Assembly (NCBI GenBank): GCA_905181885.1
Contig: CAJIZI010000003.1
Coordinates: forward strand, 186,001-250,000
Reading direction: 5' to 3'
Source: an uncultured Gammaproteobacteria bacterium
GTDB lineage: Bacteria; Pseudomonadota; Gammaproteobacteria; Nitrosococcales; Methylophagaceae
DNA: 64,000 nt
Made by a program: the position numbers and the translations under genes
In this document: piece by piece, positions 10,780 to 22,206 of the stretch
Numbering within the stretch: position 1 is the stretch's first letter
Layout of the letters: every line of letters begins with the position of its first letter
Notes under the pieces: generated by a model
Databases searched by the model: none
What the model was told of the DNA's origin: nothing
What the model saw: only the letters and a program-made list of their open reading frames with translations

Positions 10780-11483
10780 TAGGTTGAGCGTAATATTTGG
10801 CGTACGAAAGGTATCGTTAGTCGACGTTGTTTAGACATAGAAGCTTTATCTAGTGACTGTAATAAGCCCATCAGTTTATTTAGATCACGACTGTGCTGCC
10901 TTAATAAGTACTGTGCTACTTCCTTAGTCATTTCTAACCCTCGTGCTTGCGATTGGACTATCAATACTTTTTGTTTAGCACTATCGTTCAAATCATCTAA
11001 TTGATAGATCAAACCTGTTGCCATACGCGACCTTAAATCAGCCAGCTTTATTGAAGACGCAGCGGGATTGTCCCTTGAAGCTACTATCAATTGACAGCCA
11101 GAAAGCTGTAACCTGTTAAAACAATGAAACAAGGCCTCTTCCCACTCTGACTTCCCAGAGATGGACTCAAGCTCATCAATACAGAGAAAATTCAAGCCTT
11201 CAAGTCCTTCAAACACCTGAGGAGAGCCTGTTCTAACCAGTTCAGTCAATGGCAAATACAACATCGTTTTACTATTTTTTTGTGCCTGTTCAGCGATTGC
11301 TAATAGTAAATGTGTTTTCCCTGAAGCTGCACCGCCCCATAGGTACAAGAAAGAGAGATCAGTTTGCTCACAAAATGACTCAACAGCACTAGCAAGCTCT
11401 ATTTGACCGAAATAAAAATTTTTAAGTTGATATAGCTCATATGGGTTTAAATGTAGGGGTATTTGTGTAGCATGTAATGTCAT
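10779..11483 (-). CDS. hda: DnaA-homolog regulatory inactivator Hda
   Basis: 234 aa AAA+ protein; LYLWGGAASGKTHLL, LCIDELESI, SRDNPAAS. Confidence 0.9.
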   Translation of the reverse strand: MTLHATQIPLHLNPYELYQLKNFYFGQIELASAVESFCEQTDLSFLYLWGGAASGKTHLLLAIAEQAQKNSKTMLYLPLTELVRTGSPQVFEGLEGLNFLCIDELESISGKSEWEEALFHCFNRLQLSGCQLIVASRDNPAASSIKLADLRSRMATGLIYQLDDLNDSAKQKVLIVQSQARGLEMTKEVAQYLLRQHSRDLNKLMGLLQSLDKASMSKQRRLTIPFVRQILRST

Positions 11484-12580
11484 TCGTTTTCCACAGGCCC
11501 ATAAAGTTCACTCCCCATATAACTGTTATGGGTATGTCTTAATAACACCATAATAACAGCGGCGACTGGCAATGCTAGTAACACTCCCACAAAACCAAAC
11601 AGTTGCGCGCCAGCCATCACCGAAAATAATACTGCAACGGGATGTAAACCAATTCTTTCTCCAACAAAGCGTGGCGTTAGTAGCATTCCCTCAATTACCT
11701 GCGCAAGGCCAAATACTCCCATCACCATCACTACTGGCACCCAATCATGAAATTGGAAAAATGCAGCTACACCCGACAGGCTAATACCCACAATAAGGCC
11801 TAAGTATGGTACAAAGCTGACTATTCCAGCAATAACACCCAGTAATAGAGCCAGTTCTAATCCTATCGCTGACAGACCAATGGTGTAAATGATTGCTAAG
11901 ACAAACATAACCATTAACTGCCCACGAATAAAGGCCCCCAACATATCATCACACTCCAATGACAATTCAATGATTTTTTGTGCATATCGCCTAGGCAACA
12001 ATGCTCTAAATCGTATAACGATTTCATCCCAATCTCTCAGTAAATAAAAAGTCAAGACAGGGACTAACACTAAATTCGTTAACCATTGCAAGATAGCTAA
12101 GCTTGAACTAGTCATATACGAAAATAAACTTCCAGCCACTTGGCTGACATCAGTCCAATACTCAATCAATGCCTGCTTAATACTGTTTATATCAAATATT
12201 TCTATAGGGAACCCTATAGAGGCTAACCATGGGATGCTGGTTGTTTGAAATGTGGACAAATATTCAGGTAACTGTTTAAATAAAGCTCCTACTTGTGCTG
12301 TTAACAAGGGCAGCAACACAAAGAGTAGTGATAAGCCAATGAGTAGTAAAATAACGTAAACAATAGTTACCGATAGGCTCCGTGATATTTTACGAGCCTC
12401 TAACTTATCGACTACTGGATCACCTAGATAGGCCAATAAGGCAGCAATAAAAAATGGCATTAAAACAGGTGATATTAAATAAAATAACCAACCTATTGCT
12501 AATGTAGTGACAATCAGTAACATTTTGTGTTCATCAATCATAAATTGTTCTTGTGTAACCGCCATGCTCGCCTTCCCCAT
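11480..12580 (-). CDS. AI-2E family transporter (PerM-like)
   Basis: 366 aa polytopic; VPYLGLIVG and QVIEGMLLTPRFVGERIGLHPVAVLFSVMAG signature. Confidence 0.9.
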   Translation of the reverse strand: MGKASMAVTQEQFMIDEHKMLLIVTTLAIGWLFYLISPVLMPFFIAALLAYLGDPVVDKLEARKISRSLSVTIVYVILLLIGLSLLFVLLPLLTAQVGALFKQLPEYLSTFQTTSIPWLASIGFPIEIFDINSIKQALIEYWTDVSQVAGSLFSYMTSSSLAILQWLTNLVLVPVLTFYLLRDWDEIVIRFRALLPRRYAQKIIELSLECDDMLGAFIRGQLMVMFVLAIIYTIGLSAIGLELALLLGVIAGIVSFVPYLGLIVGISLSGVAAFFQFHDWVPVVMVMGVFGLAQVIEGMLLTPRFVGERIGLHPVAVLFSVMAGAQLFGFVGVLLALPVAAVIMVLLRHTHNSYMGSELYGPVENE

Positions 12581-13095
12581 ACAATCATATACTCAGCGCC
12601 ACTAATTGTTACACTAATAACCACCAAGGACACACCCGTTTCAATCCAGTATTGAACTTCTAAATTGGCATAATGCTGAACTATAACGGCAAATACCAAC
12701 ATGATTTGGAAAAAAGTATTAATTTTACTACTCCAAAGAGGCAATAATTTAAATTTTCCATACAAATAGTGATAAGCCATTCCTCCCGTTACGATCATAA
12801 TATCTCTGCCAATCACCAGCCATAGTAACCAATTTGGGATATAGCCAAGCCAAGTTAAAGTTGCAAAGCCTGCGACCAATAATAATTTATCAGCTAAAGG
12901 ATCTAAAATAGAGCCTAGCCTAGATTCCCAGTGATAATGTTTCGCTAAAAAACCATCCAATGCATCTGATATGCCTGCGATAGCGAATAATACCATTGCT
13001 ATACCAAACTGGTAATCTAATAGTGCCACCACCAAAGGGACTACCAATAGAATTCGCGTAATAGATATCAGATTCGGAATATCTTGGCGTCTCAC
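12538..13095 (-). CDS. CDP-alcohol phosphatidyltransferase family protein (PgsA-like)
   Basis: 185 aa; D-G-x-x-A-R-like motif variant ISDALDGFLAKHYHWESRLGSILDPLADK. Confidence 0.88.
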   Translation of the reverse strand: MRRQDIPNLISITRILLVVPLVVALLDYQFGIAMVLFAIAGISDALDGFLAKHYHWESRLGSILDPLADKLLLVAGFATLTWLGYIPNWLLWLVIGRDIMIVTGGMAYHYLYGKFKLLPLWSSKINTFFQIMLVFAVIVQHYANLEVQYWIETGVSLVVISVTISGAEYMIVWGRRAWRLHKNNL

Positions 13096-14135
13096 GGATT
13101 CAGCCTATACTTTAAATTGCTTACTTTAGAGTTCAGTCCTTTCTTTGACAATAGACCATCTTCCTCCACTACCTGTTCAAAAAAATCTAATCCCGCACCC
13201 AACACAATACTTAATTCAAGCTCTGATGATTCAAGAGTTCTTACAGTGACTTTAGATACATACTTTAGATTCGTTAAATAAGAGGTGACACGCGAAAAGT
13301 CGCTGTAGTCTCTTACCTCACTTATATGTAGCTGATGCTCTTGTTTTACATATTGCTTTTCGACATCAATTAACTGATCAGCTAATTTATTAGCAAATCC
13401 GTTTATTCCACTTCGCAAAGCCTCTGACATTTCTCCCTCTGTCTTAAACTGTTGGTACTGCCCATCCAGAAGCCACTGCCATGTTACCAAGGTGTTTTCT
13501 TCTTGCTTACTAACGACACCCAATAAAATGACTCTTGGTTCATAACGCACTGATGCTAAAGTAAATAAATTATTACCATCTAATTTTACTGATGAGTCAG
13601 CGAATTTCAATTGCTCTTCATCTTCTAAATCCATTAAAGGCAAAAATAAAGGCACCCCTCTTATATCTACTTGTTGCTTGATAACTTTTATTAATGATGA
13701 CCTCATTTGCTCTGTTCCAAAAACAGTCTCTTGGCTGCCTTCCCTGATAACTAACCAGAGCAAAACTTCTGGGCGTGACTTTCCCCAAACAGGAAGGTCC
13801 ATAGCTCTTAAGCTATCATTTAAGCTCTGTTCGTTGAAAGTTAACGATAATGATTGCTCAGCTACATCACTTAAACTATAGCGTTTCACATAAGCATATT
13901 GCTTCACAAACCTGTCTGCATGCTCTAATAAATGACTAATATCTTTATCAGCTAAAGCATCACTATCACCCACGATTTTTGATAATACTTTTTGTAAGAT
14001 GGTAGGAGTCAGTTCTTGCCGCTCTTGTTCGTCTTGCGACGTAATTTCAGCCTGAGCTTCATACAAGTTCTCGACATTAGTAGCATGGGCCATGCTGGTT
14101 ATCAATGAAATTAGAACCAAAAATAATTTAGACAT
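13092..14135 (-). CDS. DUF2066-like periplasmic protein
   Basis: 347 aa with signal peptide; sits between purM and pgsA-like gene as in related gammaproteobacteria. Confidence 0.6.
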   Translation of the reverse strand: MSKLFLVLISLITSMAHATNVENLYEAQAEITSQDEQERQELTPTILQKVLSKIVGDSDALADKDISHLLEHADRFVKQYAYVKRYSLSDVAEQSLSLTFNEQSLNDSLRAMDLPVWGKSRPEVLLWLVIREGSQETVFGTEQMRSSLIKVIKQQVDIRGVPLFLPLMDLEDEEQLKFADSSVKLDGNNLFTLASVRYEPRVILLGVVSKQEENTLVTWQWLLDGQYQQFKTEGEMSEALRSGINGFANKLADQLIDVEKQYVKQEHQLHISEVRDYSDFSRVTSYLTNLKYVSKVTVRTLESSELELSIVLGAGLDFFEQVVEEDGLLSKKGLNSKVSNLKYRLNP

Positions 14136-14199
14136 TATGGTATTCTATCATGTCGCTTTTATATGCGTAGATACCGAATTTTTTCTTCAGGAACTATAG

Positions 14200-15255
14200 A
14201 TGACACAGCCCCTCGACTCAAAACTCTCACCTCTAAGTTACCGTGATGCTGGAGTTGACATTGAGGCTGGCAATACCTTAGTTGATCGTATAAAACCCCA
14301 TGCAGCTAGAACACGACGTCCCGGAGTAATGACAGGTCTGGGCGGCTTTGGTGGCTTATTTGAACTTCCAATCGAGCGCTACAAAAAACCTATCTTGGTG
14401 TCAGGGACAGATGGTGTAGGAACCAAACTTCGTTTAGCAATCGAATCAGGTATCCACAACACCATCGGCATCGACTTAGTCGCTATGTGTGTGAATGATA
14501 TTATAGTACTTGGTGCAGAGCCCCTCTTTTTTTTAGATTACTATGCAACAAGTAAACTAGATATAGATGTCGCTACATCTGTTGTTTCAGGCATTGCAGA
14601 TGGTTGTGCATTATCTGGCGCTGCACTCGTAGGTGGGGAAACTGCTGAAATGCCCAGTATGTATAAAGATGGTGATTATGATCTAGCCGGGTTTTGTGTT
14701 GGTGTTGTGGAAAAAGACAACGTTATCGATGGTAGCCAAGTTCAAACAGGAGATGTCCTTATTGGCCTTGCTTCTTCGGGCCCTCATTCCAACGGTTATT
14801 CTCTAATCAGAAAAGTTTTAGAACGCAGTCAAGACACATTAAGCACACCTTTTTCAGAAAGCACCTTAGGTGAGCAACTCCTTGCCCCCACCAAAATTTA
14901 TGTTAAGTCTTTACTTGAATTACACAAACACATTAATATTCACGCACTTTCTCACATTACAGGCGGTGGTTTATTAGAAAATATTCCCCGTGTCTTACCA
15001 GCTAATGTTGACGCCATCCTTGATTCCTCAAGTTGGCAACGTCCAGCTATTTTTGATTGGTTGCAAAAAGAAGGTAACATTATTGATGAAGAGATGTATC
15101 GGACCTTTAATAATGGTATCGGCATGGTTGTTTGTGTTGCGAAAGAAGATGTAATGAACACTTTGCAGCACTTAGCTAACTCAGGTGAAAATGCTACTGT
15201 TATTGGCCACGTAGCGAACTCGGATAGTGTTGAGCCAAGTGTTAAAATCCTATAA
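14200..15255 (+). CDS. purM: Phosphoribosylformylglycinamidine cyclo-ligase
   Basis: 351 aa; [49 protein letters not shown]. Confidence 0.97.
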   Translation: MTQPLDSKLSPLSYRDAGVDIEAGNTLVDRIKPHAARTRRPGVMTGLGGFGGLFELPIERYKKPILVSGTDGVGTKLRLAIESGIHNTIGIDLVAMCVNDIIVLGAEPLFFLDYYATSKLDIDVATSVVSGIADGCALSGAALVGGETAEMPSMYKDGDYDLAGFCVGVVEKDNVIDGSQVQTGDVLIGLASSGPHSNGYSLIRKVLERSQDTLSTPFSESTLGEQLLAPTKIYVKSLLELHKHINIHALSHITGGGLLENIPRVLPANVDAILDSSSWQRPAIFDWLQKEGNIIDEEMYRTFNNGIGMVVCVAKEDVMNTLQHLANSGENATVIGHVANSDSVEPSVKIL

Positions 15256-15260
15256 ATTCT

Positions 15261-15854
15261 ATGACTAAACAGGAACAGAAAGCCAAGCTCGTTGTCTTGA
15301 TTTCGGGACGAGGTAGCAATATGATTTCAATTATAGACGCTATTAAAAACAACCGTTTACACGCAGATGTTGTGGCCGTTATCAGTAACCGGCCCGATGC
15401 ACAAGGCATTCAATATGCACAACAGGCTGGTATTAATACCTTTACTGTAGATCATACTCACTTTGATGATCGAGAAGAGTTTGACAAAGCCTTAACAAGT
15501 ATAATTGATGCTCATGAACCAGACCTCGTTATCCTTGCTGGCTTTATGCGTATTCTAACCTCCAGTTTTGTTGCTCATTATCCTAAAAGACTACTAAATA
15601 TTCACCCTTCCCTGTTACCTAAGTTTAAGGGCTTAAATACTCATCAAAGAGCAATAGAAGCAAATGAAAAAAAACATGGTGCTACTGTCCACTATGTGAC
15701 TGATGAACTTGATGATGGCCCAATAATATTACAAGCAAGTGTGTCAATTCTTAATAATGACAACCCGAATACGCTAGCGAAGCGCGTGTTAGAGAAAGAG
15801 CATCAACTTTATCCCGATGCCATTCAAAAAATAATTCAAGAGCGATCTTTTTAA
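15261..15854 (+). CDS. purN: Phosphoribosylglycinamide formyltransferase
   Basis: 197 aa; VLISGRGSNM, LAGFMRIL, LNIHPSLLPKFKGLNTHQRAIE. Confidence 0.96.
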   Translation: MTKQEQKAKLVVLISGRGSNMISIIDAIKNNRLHADVVAVISNRPDAQGIQYAQQAGINTFTVDHTHFDDREEFDKALTSIIDAHEPDLVILAGFMRILTSSFVAHYPKRLLNIHPSLLPKFKGLNTHQRAIEANEKKHGATVHYVTDELDDGPIILQASVSILNNDNPNTLAKRVLEKEHQLYPDAIQKIIQERSF

Positions 15855-15868
15855 CGGTCACCTTAATA

Positions 15869-16627
15869 ATGAATAAATTAGCGCTCATCTTAATATGCAC
15901 TTTTTCATCAACTTGCCTTTTTGCAGAACCTATTCCTGATTTTGCAGCCAATTATTCAATTCATCTTAATGGTATTCAAGCTGGTGAACTCAAGCGTAGT
16001 CTAGTCACGAACAATGATGGCAGTCGCTTATTCAAATCTGAAACACAAGCAAAAGGACTTTTTGCTCTTCTAAAGCCAGAAGTGATTATTGAAACCAGTC
16101 TCTGGTCTGGCAGTGAAAAGCTTATAAAGCCACTCAAATATCGATATATCCGAACCGGTGGCAGAAAAAATAAGCGCGTAGCATTAGATTTTAATTGGGT
16201 AACAAGACAAGTCTACATTGACGATGCAAAACATCCTTGGTCTTTAGATATAGAAAATGCAACCTTAGATAAGCTAGTCTATCAACTTGCTCTAATGTCA
16301 GATCTTGAAGAAAAAAAAACCACCTTCGACTACCGCATTGCTGATGGTGGGAAGATTAAAAGATATTTAATCACCAAAATGAATAAAGAAGTTATTTCTA
16401 CTCCAATGGGAAAAATTGAAGTGATTAAACTAACTCGTAAACGTAGTCGCCCCAAAGACCGTAAAACGACTCTCTGGTGCGCACCTGCCTTGAATTATAT
16501 CCCTGTCATGCTAGAACATATTGAAAAAGATGGCACTATTTTCACTGCTAAACTTCGTCGTTTAAGAGGGATAGGTACGGAGGGGGTTTTTGAGCCAAAC
16601 ACTCCACCTATCCCTCTCTTCGATTAA
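15869..16627 (+). CDS. DUF3108-like periplasmic protein
   Basis: 252 aa with signal peptide; YSIHLNGIQAGELKRSL and downstream-of-purMN location. Confidence 0.75.
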   Translation: MNKLALILICTFSSTCLFAEPIPDFAANYSIHLNGIQAGELKRSLVTNNDGSRLFKSETQAKGLFALLKPEVIIETSLWSGSEKLIKPLKYRYIRTGGRKNKRVALDFNWVTRQVYIDDAKHPWSLDIENATLDKLVYQLALMSDLEEKKTTFDYRIADGGKIKRYLITKMNKEVISTPMGKIEVIKLTRKRSRPKDRKTTLWCAPALNYIPVMLEHIEKDGTIFTAKLRRLRGIGTEGVFEPNTPPIPLFD

Positions 16628-16649
16628 AATTGGTGTCTACCACAATGGT

Positions 16650-17558
16650 TTAGGTTTTTTTGACTTGATACTTAGCGGTGATGCTGTGGCAGCCTCCAGC
16701 AGCTATTAATACTTTATCCACCACAGCATTTGCGGTTTCAATGCAGATAAACTTTTTATAACTGGTAGCAGCAATATCTGAAAGTAAGCTTGCATTTTCC
16801 CTGCCTGGATTCCAAACAACAAGTGACTCATTACCTGCTGATGTTATAACTATATCTCTTGCAAACCCAGTTTTGGTTAAATTTACTGTTGCTGGAGGTG
16901 TCAGGTAAACGCGATCAATTTCACTGGCCACTTGGACATGACCTTCTTGTGTCATCTCAGAAAAATGGGTTAGCTTATCTAAATACTGGAGCTTATCGAG
17001 TCCCACAATTTCAATATCATCAATATCTCTAATGTTAAAATATGTGTGCAGAGCCTGAGTAATAACAAATGACTCTTGGCTCAAGTTTTTTGTAGTTAAA
17101 ACCATTTCTAATGAAGCATTTATAACAACTTCCAACACTAAACTAAATTCATAAGGCCATATGGCCATGCTAGCATCCGTATGGCCCAAAGCTAGACTAA
17201 TAGTTACACTTCCATCTTCTCTTATATTTGTTGCTATCACTTGCCATACTTGATTTCTTGCAAAACCATGTGCAGGAAGATCAAAGCCTGAATCATCATC
17301 AGAAAAGCATGGCCAACAAACTGGGATACCACCACGAATAGCTTTACCTTGGCCATAAATAGCTTTCTCACTCAGAAATAAGACATCTTCCACTTCACCC
17401 TCAGGTAAATAAGACAACACCTGAGCACCATAGGTTGATATTTTTACCCTAGAATACTGACTCATGATTTCTGCAACGACTATCCCTGAGGAGTTCTGCT
17501 CGAAGTGCAATTGGCCATTAATCGCAAATTTTTCGTTAAGTTCTTGTTCGCTCTGCAT
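16650..17558 (-). CDS. D-hexose-6-phosphate mutarotase (YeaD-like)
   Basis: 302 aa; AIRGGIPVCWPCF, LHTYFNIRDI, VVWNPGRENASLLSDI. Confidence 0.92.
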   Translation of the reverse strand: MQSEQELNEKFAINGQLHFEQNSSGIVVAEIMSQYSRVKISTYGAQVLSYLPEGEVEDVLFLSEKAIYGQGKAIRGGIPVCWPCFSDDDSGFDLPAHGFARNQVWQVIATNIREDGSVTISLALGHTDASMAIWPYEFSLVLEVVINASLEMVLTTKNLSQESFVITQALHTYFNIRDIDDIEIVGLDKLQYLDKLTHFSEMTQEGHVQVASEIDRVYLTPPATVNLTKTGFARDIVITSAGNESLVVWNPGRENASLLSDIAATSYKKFICIETANAVVDKVLIAAGGCHSITAKYQVKKT

Positions 17559-17574
17559 TTTAGATTCTGTTTAG

Positions 17575-17608
17575 TTAAAAATAAAAAGACGAACATTTAG
17601 CTCGTCTT
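17575..17608 (-). terminator. Candidate Rho-independent terminator downstream of slyD
   Basis: Minus strand AAGACGA-GCTAAATGT-TCGTCTT followed by TTTATTTTT. Confidence 0.7.
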
Positions 17609-17652
17609 CTAGATACAAATAATTGTTCTTTATTTCAAAGTCATTAAAACTT

Positions 17653-18141
17653 TCAGTGCTGATGACCGCCCTCGCCCTCACCATGAACATGACCATGCTC
17701 AAGTTCTTCTGCCGTAGGTTCACGCACTTCGCGGACAGTGACATCAAAATTGAGATGTACACCTGCCAAGGGGTGATTACCGTCAACTGTCACCATTTCT
17801 TCACTAATAGCCATAACCGTAACTAAAACTGGCCCTTCATCTGTTTCTGATTGAAACTGCATTCCAACTTCAATATTTTCAACACCGCCGAATAAATCTT
17901 TTGGTACGTCTTGTTTCATATCTTCATGACGCTCACCATAGGCTTTTGCTGGTTCAATACTTGCTTTTACTTTATCACCAGCTTCTTTACCAATTAAAGC
18001 TTCTTCTAAACCCTCAACAATATTACCCGCACCATGTAAATAAGCCAATGGGCCGGCGCCTTCAGAGCTATCAATCGTTTCACCTTCATTATCTGTAAGT
18101 ATGTAATCAATTAGTGCTACTTTATTTTTTGCTATTTTCAT
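17653..18141 (-). CDS. slyD: FKBP-type peptidyl-prolyl isomerase SlyD-like
   Basis: 162 aa; PLAYLHGAGNIVEGLEEAL, His-rich C-terminus HGHVHGEGEGGHQH. Confidence 0.9.
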   Translation of the reverse strand: MKIAKNKVALIDYILTDNEGETIDSSEGAGPLAYLHGAGNIVEGLEEALIGKEAGDKVKASIEPAKAYGERHEDMKQDVPKDLFGGVENIEVGMQFQSETDEGPVLVTVMAISEEMVTVDGNHPLAGVHLNFDVTVREVREPTAEELEHGHVHGEGEGGHQH

Positions 18142-18150
18142 TTCTGTTCC

Positions 18151-19404
18151 TTACATATGTTTTATAACTGCTGCAGCATAGTCGCTACAACTTAGAGGTT
18201 CAACACCAATCATTTCTGCTAAATCACAAGTAACCTGCTTCTCAGCAATCGCTTTTGATACACCAGAAACTATTAAATCTGCAGCTTCTTGCCAGCCAAG
18301 ATGCCTTAATAACATTTCAGCAGATAATATAAGTGATGAGGGATTAGCCATATTTTTACCCGCAAGTGCTGGTGCTGTACCGTGGGTAGCTTCAAACATT
18401 GCTACCTGATCAGACAAATTTGCTCCTGGTGCAATGCCAATACCACCAACTTGTGCTGCTAATGCATCAGAAATATAATCACCATTAAGATTAAGTGTAG
18501 CTATCACGTCATGCTCAGATGGGTGCAATAATATTTCTTGTAAAAAAGCATCTGCAATACAATCTTTAATGATAATTTCTTTACCTGTTACTGGGTTTTG
18601 ACAACTTTGCCAATTACCTCCACCCAAAGCTCTAGCTCCAAATTCTTTTGCTATTAAGTCATAACCCCATTGTTTGAAACCACCCTCTGTGAATTTCATA
18701 ATATTGCCTTTATGGACAATAGTTACACTGTCACGATCGTTATCAATGGCATATTGCATAGCTTGCCGCATTAAACGCTCCGTGCCCTCGCGAGATACAG
18801 GTTTAATGCCTATCCCCGAGGTCTCTGGAAAACGGATTTTAGTAACCCCCATTTCATTTTGTAAAAAATCAATGACTTTTTTAACTTCTGGAGTTCCAGC
18901 TTCCCACTCAATACCTGCATAAATGTCTTCAGAATTTTCCCTAAAAACAGTCATATCAATATTTTCAGGCAATTTTACGGGGCTTGGTGTTCCTGGATAA
19001 TATCTTACAGGCCGCTGACAAACGTATAGATCTAGAGTTTGGCGTAATGCAACATTCAAAGAACGCATGCCTCCGCCGACTGGAGTCATTAATGGGCCTT
19101 TTATTGATACTGAATAATCTTTTAATGCTTTAAATGTTTCTTCAGGTAAGTATTGATTGTTACCATAAACTGCAGTGGCTTTTTCACCAGCATACAGTTC
19201 CATCCAGCTAATTTTACGTTGACCTGAGTAGGCTTTTAAAACTGCAGCATCTACAGTTTCGATCATTGCAGGTGTAATATCAACACCAATACCATCACCT
19301 TCAATAAAAGGAATGATCGGATTGTTAGGCACAATTAATGACAAATCATCATTAAACTCAATGGCAGAGCCATTATCTGGTACTCTGATTTTTTCGAAAG
19401 CCAT
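18151..19404 (-). CDS. icd: NADP-type isocitrate dehydrogenase
   Basis: 417 aa; [54 protein letters not shown]. Confidence 0.96.
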   Translation of the reverse strand: MAFEKIRVPDNGSAIEFNDDLSLIVPNNPIIPFIEGDGIGVDITPAMIETVDAAVLKAYSGQRKISWMELYAGEKATAVYGNNQYLPEETFKALKDYSVSIKGPLMTPVGGGMRSLNVALRQTLDLYVCQRPVRYYPGTPSPVKLPENIDMTVFRENSEDIYAGIEWEAGTPEVKKVIDFLQNEMGVTKIRFPETSGIGIKPVSREGTERLMRQAMQYAIDNDRDSVTIVHKGNIMKFTEGGFKQWGYDLIAKEFGARALGGGNWQSCQNPVTGKEIIIKDCIADAFLQEILLHPSEHDVIATLNLNGDYISDALAAQVGGIGIAPGANLSDQVAMFEATHGTAPALAGKNMANPSSLILSAEMLLRHLGWQEAADLIVSGVSKAIAEKQVTCDLAEMIGVEPLSCSDYAAAVIKHM

Positions 19405-19473
19405 TTAATGGGCCCTTGATTATAAAATGCGATATCTTAACATAACCAGATCCCACCATCTCAGGATATCTTC

Positions 19474-20082
19474 ATGACTGAGCTTATTTTATTCAATAAG
19501 CCTTTTGGTGTCCTCAGTCAATTTAGTGATAATGACCATCGCCAGACATTGAAGGATTTCATTTCAAGACCAAACGTATACCCTGCTGGCCGCTTGGATC
19601 GTGATAGTGAGGGTTTATTATTACTGACGGATTCTGGCTCACTTCAACATCAGATTAGTGAACCAAAATATAAACTGGAAAAAACTTATTGGGTACAAGT
19701 CGAGGGTATACCTGATGCACAAGCCATTGCTCAATTAATATCAGGCGTCACTCTAAAAGACGGTCTTACACTACCAGCTAAGGCTGTATTAATTCTGCCT
19801 CCGATAATATGGCCACGCATACCACCAATTAGAGAACGAAAGTCAATTCCAACACAATGGCTAGAACTAAAAATAGTTGAAGGAAAAAATAGACAAGTCC
19901 GTCGTATGACAGCAGCTATAGGCCACCCAACTCTGCGCCTTATTCGTTATGCAATTGGTGATTGGACACTAGATGATATTCTTCCCGGTAAATGGCAAAC
20001 TATTACCGCTCCGTCCGTGGTAAAATCTGCCGATGATTTGGACTCCCAGAACCACCGTCGCCGCCGTAATAGAACGAGATAA
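19474..20082 (+). CDS. rluE: 23S rRNA pseudouridine synthase, RluE-like
   Basis: 202 aa; [15 protein letters not shown] catalytic motif, [10 protein letters not shown]; location rluE-nudJ-mnmA-hflD. Confidence 0.92.
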   Translation: MTELILFNKPFGVLSQFSDNDHRQTLKDFISRPNVYPAGRLDRDSEGLLLLTDSGSLQHQISEPKYKLEKTYWVQVEGIPDAQAIAQLISGVTLKDGLTLPAKAVLILPPIIWPRIPPIRERKSIPTQWLELKIVEGKNRQVRRMTAAIGHPTLRLIRYAIGDWTLDDILPGKWQTITAPSVVKSADDLDSQNHRRRRNRTR

Positions 20083-20470
20083 TCGTTTCTTGTTCGTCGA
20101 AGAACTTATAAATAATAAGATGACTCTTAACCAACCGGCTGGTCACCTAGAAGACAACGAAAGCCTTATCGAAGCAGTTATTCGTGAAACTCAAGAAGAG
20201 ACCGCTTGGCAGTTTTCTCCCCAGTCTTTAGTTGGCATATATCAATGGCGAGCAGATAATAATGACACTTATATCCGTTATTGCTTTACGGGCGACTTAA
20301 TTAGTCATAACCCAGCGCAGGCTTTAGACCCTGATATACACCAAACTATTTGGCTTGACCTTGATACATTTTTGGCAAGAAAATCTCATTTACGTAGCCC
20401 ACTTGTCATGGACTGCATTGAAGATTACCTTGCTGGTGAACGTCATTCACTTTCATTACTACATAACTAA
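20033..20470 (+). CDS. nudJ: NUDIX hydrolase, NudJ-like
   Basis: 145 aa; [25 protein letters not shown] Nudix box; C-terminal [10 protein letters not shown]. Confidence 0.9.
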   Translation: MIWTPRTTVAAVIERDNRFLFVEELINNKMTLNQPAGHLEDNESLIEAVIRETQEETAWQFSPQSLVGIYQWRADNNDTYIRYCFTGDLISHNPAQALDPDIHQTIWLDLDTFLARKSHLRSPLVMDCIEDYLAGERHSLSLLHN

Positions 20471-20473
20471 ACT

Positions 20474-21577
20474 ATGTCAAAGAACAACAAAGTCATCGTC
20501 GGTTTATCAGGTGGAGTAGATTCCTCCGTAGCAGCCTTATTACTCAATCAACAAGGCCACGATGTCGAAGGCCTCTTTATGAAAAACTGGGTGGACTTTG
20601 CTAACGAAGCTGAGTGCACTATCGAAGATGACCGTAAAGACGCCCTTTCTGTTGCCAATAAAATTAATATCCCATTTAATGAAGCCAACTTTGCAATGGA
20701 GTATTGGGATCACGTCTTTAAACATTTTTTGGATGAATATCGGTCTGGACGAACACCAAATCCTGACATCTTATGTAATCGCGAAATTAAGTTTAAAGCT
20801 TTTTTAGACCATGCCTTGAAACTCGGTGGTCATCTTATTGCCACTGGACACTATGCACGCATCGAGAAACGTAAAGCCAACTATTGTCTCTTAAAAGGAC
20901 TAGATCATAATAAGGATCAAAGCTATTTCCTATATACACTTGGACAAAAACAACTTTCGCGTACGCTCTTTCCCTTAGGTGAACTTCCCAAAACTGAAGT
21001 ACGAACTATTGCAGAAAAAGCAAACTTTATTACTCATGATAAAAAAGACAGCACCGGTATTTGTTTTGTTGGTGAAAGACATTTTCGCGAGTTTTTAAGT
21101 CGTTACATACCAGCTCAACCGGGTGAGATGCGTACTCCTGAAGGTGAACTTGTAGGAAGACACAATGGTCTTATGTATTACACACTAGGTCAGCGACAAG
21201 GTCTTGGAATTGGAGGTCGTAAAGACAGCACAGGGGAACCATGGTTTGTTGCAGGTAAAGACATGCAAAATAAAGTTTTATTTGTAGTACAGGGCGATCA
21301 CCCTTGGTTACATAGCCAAAGTCTAACAGCCCAGCAAGTCTCTTGGGTTGCTGGACAGCCACCTAAATTTCCCTTTCATGCAAAAGCTAAAACACGTTAT
21401 CGTCAAGCTGATCAACCTTGTGAAGTAACACAAGGTGACAATGGAGATGTTTATGTTAACTTTATACAGCCACAACGGGCAGTTACACCAGGCCAATCAG
21501 TCGTCTTTTATCAAGGTGATAATTGCTTGGGTGGCGGCATTATTACTCAAACTGACGCACCTGGGATTCATCCGTGA
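20474..21577 (+). CDS. mnmA: tRNA-specific 2-thiouridylase
   Basis: 367 aa; [39 protein letters not shown]. Confidence 0.97.
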   Translation: MSKNNKVIVGLSGGVDSSVAALLLNQQGHDVEGLFMKNWVDFANEAECTIEDDRKDALSVANKINIPFNEANFAMEYWDHVFKHFLDEYRSGRTPNPDILCNREIKFKAFLDHALKLGGHLIATGHYARIEKRKANYCLLKGLDHNKDQSYFLYTLGQKQLSRTLFPLGELPKTEVRTIAEKANFITHDKKDSTGICFVGERHFREFLSRYIPAQPGEMRTPEGELVGRHNGLMYYTLGQRQGLGIGGRKDSTGEPWFVAGKDMQNKVLFVVQGDHPWLHSQSLTAQQVSWVAGQPPKFPFHAKAKTRYRQADQPCEVTQGDNGDVYVNFIQPQRAVTPGQSVVFYQGDNCLGGGIITQTDAPGIHP

Positions 21578-22206
21578 ACTATACTCAACAAGAACGTGAT
21601 CGAACTATTGCCCTAGCCGCATTATTACAATCTGTCTATTTAGTCCACAATATTGCAGTCTCAGGTCAAGCAGACCAAACAGACATCAATACGTTGCTTA
21701 ATAGTCTGATTGTTACCGATGCCGATACAACCGAAGCTGTATATGGCAAGTTATCTAATTTAAAAACTGGCCTAGATCAGCTCCATATTCAACTTGTTGT
21801 TCAAAAAAGCAAACATGAACTCACACAGTTGCAATATGCCGTTAACTTAATGAGATTGGCATCAAAGCTATCTAAGTATGATTCATTGATGAATGTCATT
21901 AATAAAGAAATTGACCAGATCCCTCAACATATCGAACAATTTGGTGAAATTCAAAACGAGCAGGTTCTTAGCCACATTGCTGATACGTACAAACGTACTG
22001 TAAGTAATTTGACACCTTTTATAAAAGTTCATGGTAACCAAAATCATCTACAGAATAGGCACAATGCAAACCTCATCCGTGCTCTATTATTAGCTGGTAT
22101 TAGAGCAGCTATACTCTGGCATCAAAAAGGAGGCAGCTACTGGCAACTTCTTTTTCAATCAGACAAAATAGAAAAAATAACAAGTGATCTTCAAGCCTCA
22201 TCTTGA
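21574..22206 (+). CDS. hflD: High frequency lysogenization protein HflD homolog
   Basis: 210 aa; [30 protein letters not shown]-type motif, [26 protein letters not shown]. Confidence 0.92.
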   Translation: MNYTQQERDRTIALAALLQSVYLVHNIAVSGQADQTDINTLLNSLIVTDADTTEAVYGKLSNLKTGLDQLHIQLVVQKSKHELTQLQYAVNLMRLASKLSKYDSLMNVINKEIDQIPQHIEQFGEIQNEQVLSHIADTYKRTVSNLTPFIKVHGNQNHLQNRHNANLIRALLLAGIRAAILWHQKGGSYWQLLFQSDKIEKITSDLQASS

